A DNA stretch of 64,000 nucleotides, from positions 62,001-126,000 of the forward strand of contig NZ_JAPDOD010000004.1 of assembly GCF_027587205.1 (NCBI RefSeq). The letters run 5' to 3'. Below the pieces are notes generated by a model. It searched no databases and had not been told where the DNA came from. It was given only the letters and a program-made list of their open reading frames with translations. A program made the position numbers and the translations under genes. The DNA comes from Solirubrobacter ginsenosidimutans (GTDB taxonomy: Bacteria; Actinomycetota; Thermoleophilia; Solirubrobacterales; Solirubrobacteraceae). This document shows positions 62,343-64,000 of this stretch, in pieces; position 1 is the stretch's first letter; every line of letters starts with the position of its first letter.

Positions 62343-64000
62343 TCACTGAGGCTGGTTGAGCCGCGCGACCGTGCCGAAGACGTTGCCCTGGCGGTAGAAG
62401 TCGACGGCCACGATGTTCGGCAGCAGGTGCCGCTCCGCCTGGCAGCGTTTGAGGCGACCGCCGAGGAACGCCGGGGCGTTGACCTCCCGCGCGATCGACT
62501 TGCGCGGCGCCGGCGACGTGTCGACCCAGTGATTGACGAGCAGCAGCGAGCCGGTGGTGCCGCCACGGTTGGGCGCGCACGTCGTCGGCGCCGCCAGCTC
62601 GGCCGCGGTGTTGAAGCGGTACGGCGTCTCCTGGGCGACCTCGTCCTGCTTGTGCATCCACGGCTCGTCGCCCGGCTCGTTCTCGATCAGCACCAGCACC
62701 CGCTGATCGCGGTCGATCATCTGGCGCAGCGTCGGCCACGGCGGCTTGGCGGGACCGAGGTAGACCTCGTGGATCAGGCCGCTGTCGCGGATCAGCTTCG
62801 CCGTGTCGGCGGCGTCCGTGTCGTCCTCGATCGAGAGGATCAGGACCTCCTCCGGGTGGGCGAGCAGGAAGCGGTGCACGCCTTCGAGCGCCGGCAGCGC
62901 ACGGGTCGCGCCGACCTCGCAGAAGGCGTGGCAGAGGAAGACCTCGCGGGTGCCGCCGCCGGTGTAGCCGATCCGCTCGCGCAGCCGCTCCGCGGTGTCG
63001 ACGAACCGCTCGCCCACCTCGGAGGTGACCTTCTCGCGGCTCTTAGAGTCGCGCGAGAGGTCGGTGGCGACGCCGCGCGGGGTCGCGAACCCGTAGTGGG
63101 TGTCGATCAGCAGCGCGCGCACGCCTTCGCGCAGTTGCGCGTCCATGCCCGCGTCCTGGGCGGCGAACAGCCAGCCGGGCTCGCCGTCGGCGGCCATCGA
63201 GTTGTGGGTGCCGACGAAGGCGACCTCGTTCAGCGGCCGGTCGCACAGCGCGGCCTCGCCGTTGCAGCGGCCGACGCGGATCGGCTCGGGGCCGCCGCCG
63301 ACGGCGAACGCGGTCACGGCCAGGGCGGCGATCAGCGCGCCCGCCAGCGCGCCGATCCGCACCGCGCGAGGGACGCCGCGCCGCACGCGGGCGCGCGGCG
63401 CGTCCGGCCCGCCGACGAGCCGCAGCAGCTCGCTCGTTCCCGCCACGACCAGCAGCAGCCCCGCCGAGGCGACGAGGACTTCGAGCACGGTGAGCGGGTC
63501 GAGGATCGCCAGCAGGCCGACGGCGATCGCCGCCACGGCGCGCGCAGCGCGCGGCCCTGGCCGGTCGGGGGTGTGGAGGATCGCGGCGCGCCCGCGCGCG
63601 AGCAGCGGCAGGATGACGACCGGCCGCAGCACCGACGCCGCCGCCAGGCCGACGACGAGGCCGGAGCCCGCCAGCGTCCAGCACCAGACCGCGAGCGGGT
63701 CCAGCCACGCCCGCAGCACCGCCCGCGCGGCCGCGTTCTCGGTCAGCACGGGCGGGGCGAAGGTCGCCGTCAGCCCGGCGAGGCCGGCGACCACGGCGAC
63801 CGCGAAGCCGACGCGCACGACGGCGTCGCGTCGCGCGGGCGCGACGAGCACCGCGCCGGCGGCGAGCAGGAGCGCCGCGACCAGCGCGATCACCGCCAGC
63901 AGTCGCACGCGCTCGGCCGCGTCGAGCGTGTGCGCGGTCGCGCGCTCGGCCGCGCCGGACAGCGTGACCTGCAGCTCGGGAGGGATCCGCTTCGCGAGAT
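62343..64000 (-). CDS. Membrane protein with PLC-like phosphodiesterase domain (5' partial)
   Basis: The frame is open to the window edge (text LAKRIPPELQVTLSG above the GTG at 63908), so the N-terminus is outside. Several helices precede a PI-PLC-X-like catalytic domain: NEVAFVGTHNSMAADGEP with the first catalytic His, LREGVRALLIDTHYGF with an acidic pair, and VFLCHAFCEVG with the second His. It ends near VDFYRQGNVFGTVARLN. Likely hydrolyses phospholipid head groups or wall glycerophosphates outside the membrane; specificity unknown. Confidence 0.82.
   Translation of the reverse strand, partial: LAKRIPPELQVTLSGAAERATAHTLDAAERVRLLAVIALVAALLLAAGAVLVAPARRDAVVRVGFAVAVVAGLAGLTATFAPPVLTENAAARAVLRAWLDPLAVWCWTLAGSGLVVGLAAASVLRPVVILPLLARGRAAILHTPDRPGPRAARAVAAIAVGLLAILDPLTVLEVLVASAGLLLVVAGTSELLRLVGGPDAPRARVRRGVPRAVRIGALAGALIAALAVTAFAVGGGPEPIRVGRCNGEAALCDRPLNEVAFVGTHNSMAADGEPGWLFAAQDAGMDAQLREGVRALLIDTHYGFATPRGVATDLSRDSKSREKVTSEVGERFVDTAERLRERIGYTGGGTREVFLCHAFCEVGATRALPALEGVHRFLLAHPEEVLILSIEDDTDAADTAKLIRDSGLIHEVYLGPAKPPWPTLRQMIDRDQRVLVLIENEPGDEPWMHKQDEVAQETPYRFNTAAELAAPTTCAPNRGGTTGSLLLVNHWVDTSPAPRKSIAREVNAPAFLGGRLKRCQAERHLLPNIVAVDFYRQGNVFGTVARLNQPQ

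Overview
The window is very GC-rich, densely packed actinobacterial DNA. The nearest fit is the class Thermoleophilia (Solirubrobacter/Conexibacter-like). I infer this from codon use, the frequent GTG starts, the many secreted propeller or RTX-like proteins with an Arg/Ala-rich C-terminal beta domain, and families such as DUF7144, GAP/SfLAP and CE1758/CE1759 flavoenzymes. No rRNA, tRNA, CRISPR array, phage module or transposase was seen. Family assignments were made by eye from motifs, not by database search.

Layout. 1-6.4 kb: a giant wall-spanning surface protein (5' end outside the window), a small secreted protein and an RTX-like secreted protein. 6.4-10.3 kb: a TIR-STAND-WD40 receptor-like protein, divergent from msrA. 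10.9-19.6 kb: a CGNR regulator divergent from an EamA exporter, small membrane and secreted proteins, an LLM monooxygenase/MarR/FMN reductase operon and an MFS/MarR efflux operon, both with clear operators. 19.6-24.7 kb: two large exported proteins. 24.9-30.6 kb: a six-gene operon of one secreted protein and five glycosyltransferases. 31.3-37.2 kb: a translationally coupled MauE-like / CopC-CopD / double-GroEL operon. 37.2-41.3 kb: a NarL-type two-component pair divergent from an MMPL transporter.

41-60 kb is the most unusual part. It holds two SulP transporters, a formylglycine sulfatase and a formylglycine-generating-type enzyme, stress-type membrane proteins (DUF1269, DUF7144 twice, DUF308/HdeD, YihY, TMEM175, GAP), a MalT-type LuxR regulator, a MerR-type regulator and an HTH-less paralogue of it. 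Six divergent promoter regions here carry the same 43-bp element: two 19-bp palindromes (GGRTGA-N7-TCAYCC) whose centres are exactly 24 bp apart. The nearer palindrome usually lies about 33 bp from the start codon, often on both sides. This reads as one undescribed regulon, and the two regulators encoded inside it are the natural candidates to control it. The same region holds an intergenic repeat family in three blocks, one arranged as a ~510-bp inverted pair.

60-64 kb: a glutaminase fused to a STAS domain, a secreted zinc metallopeptidase lipoprotein, and a membrane-anchored PLC-like protein cut by the window edge.

Two things stand out: the shared 43-bp promoter element and the single-chain tandem GroEL of 1085 residues.
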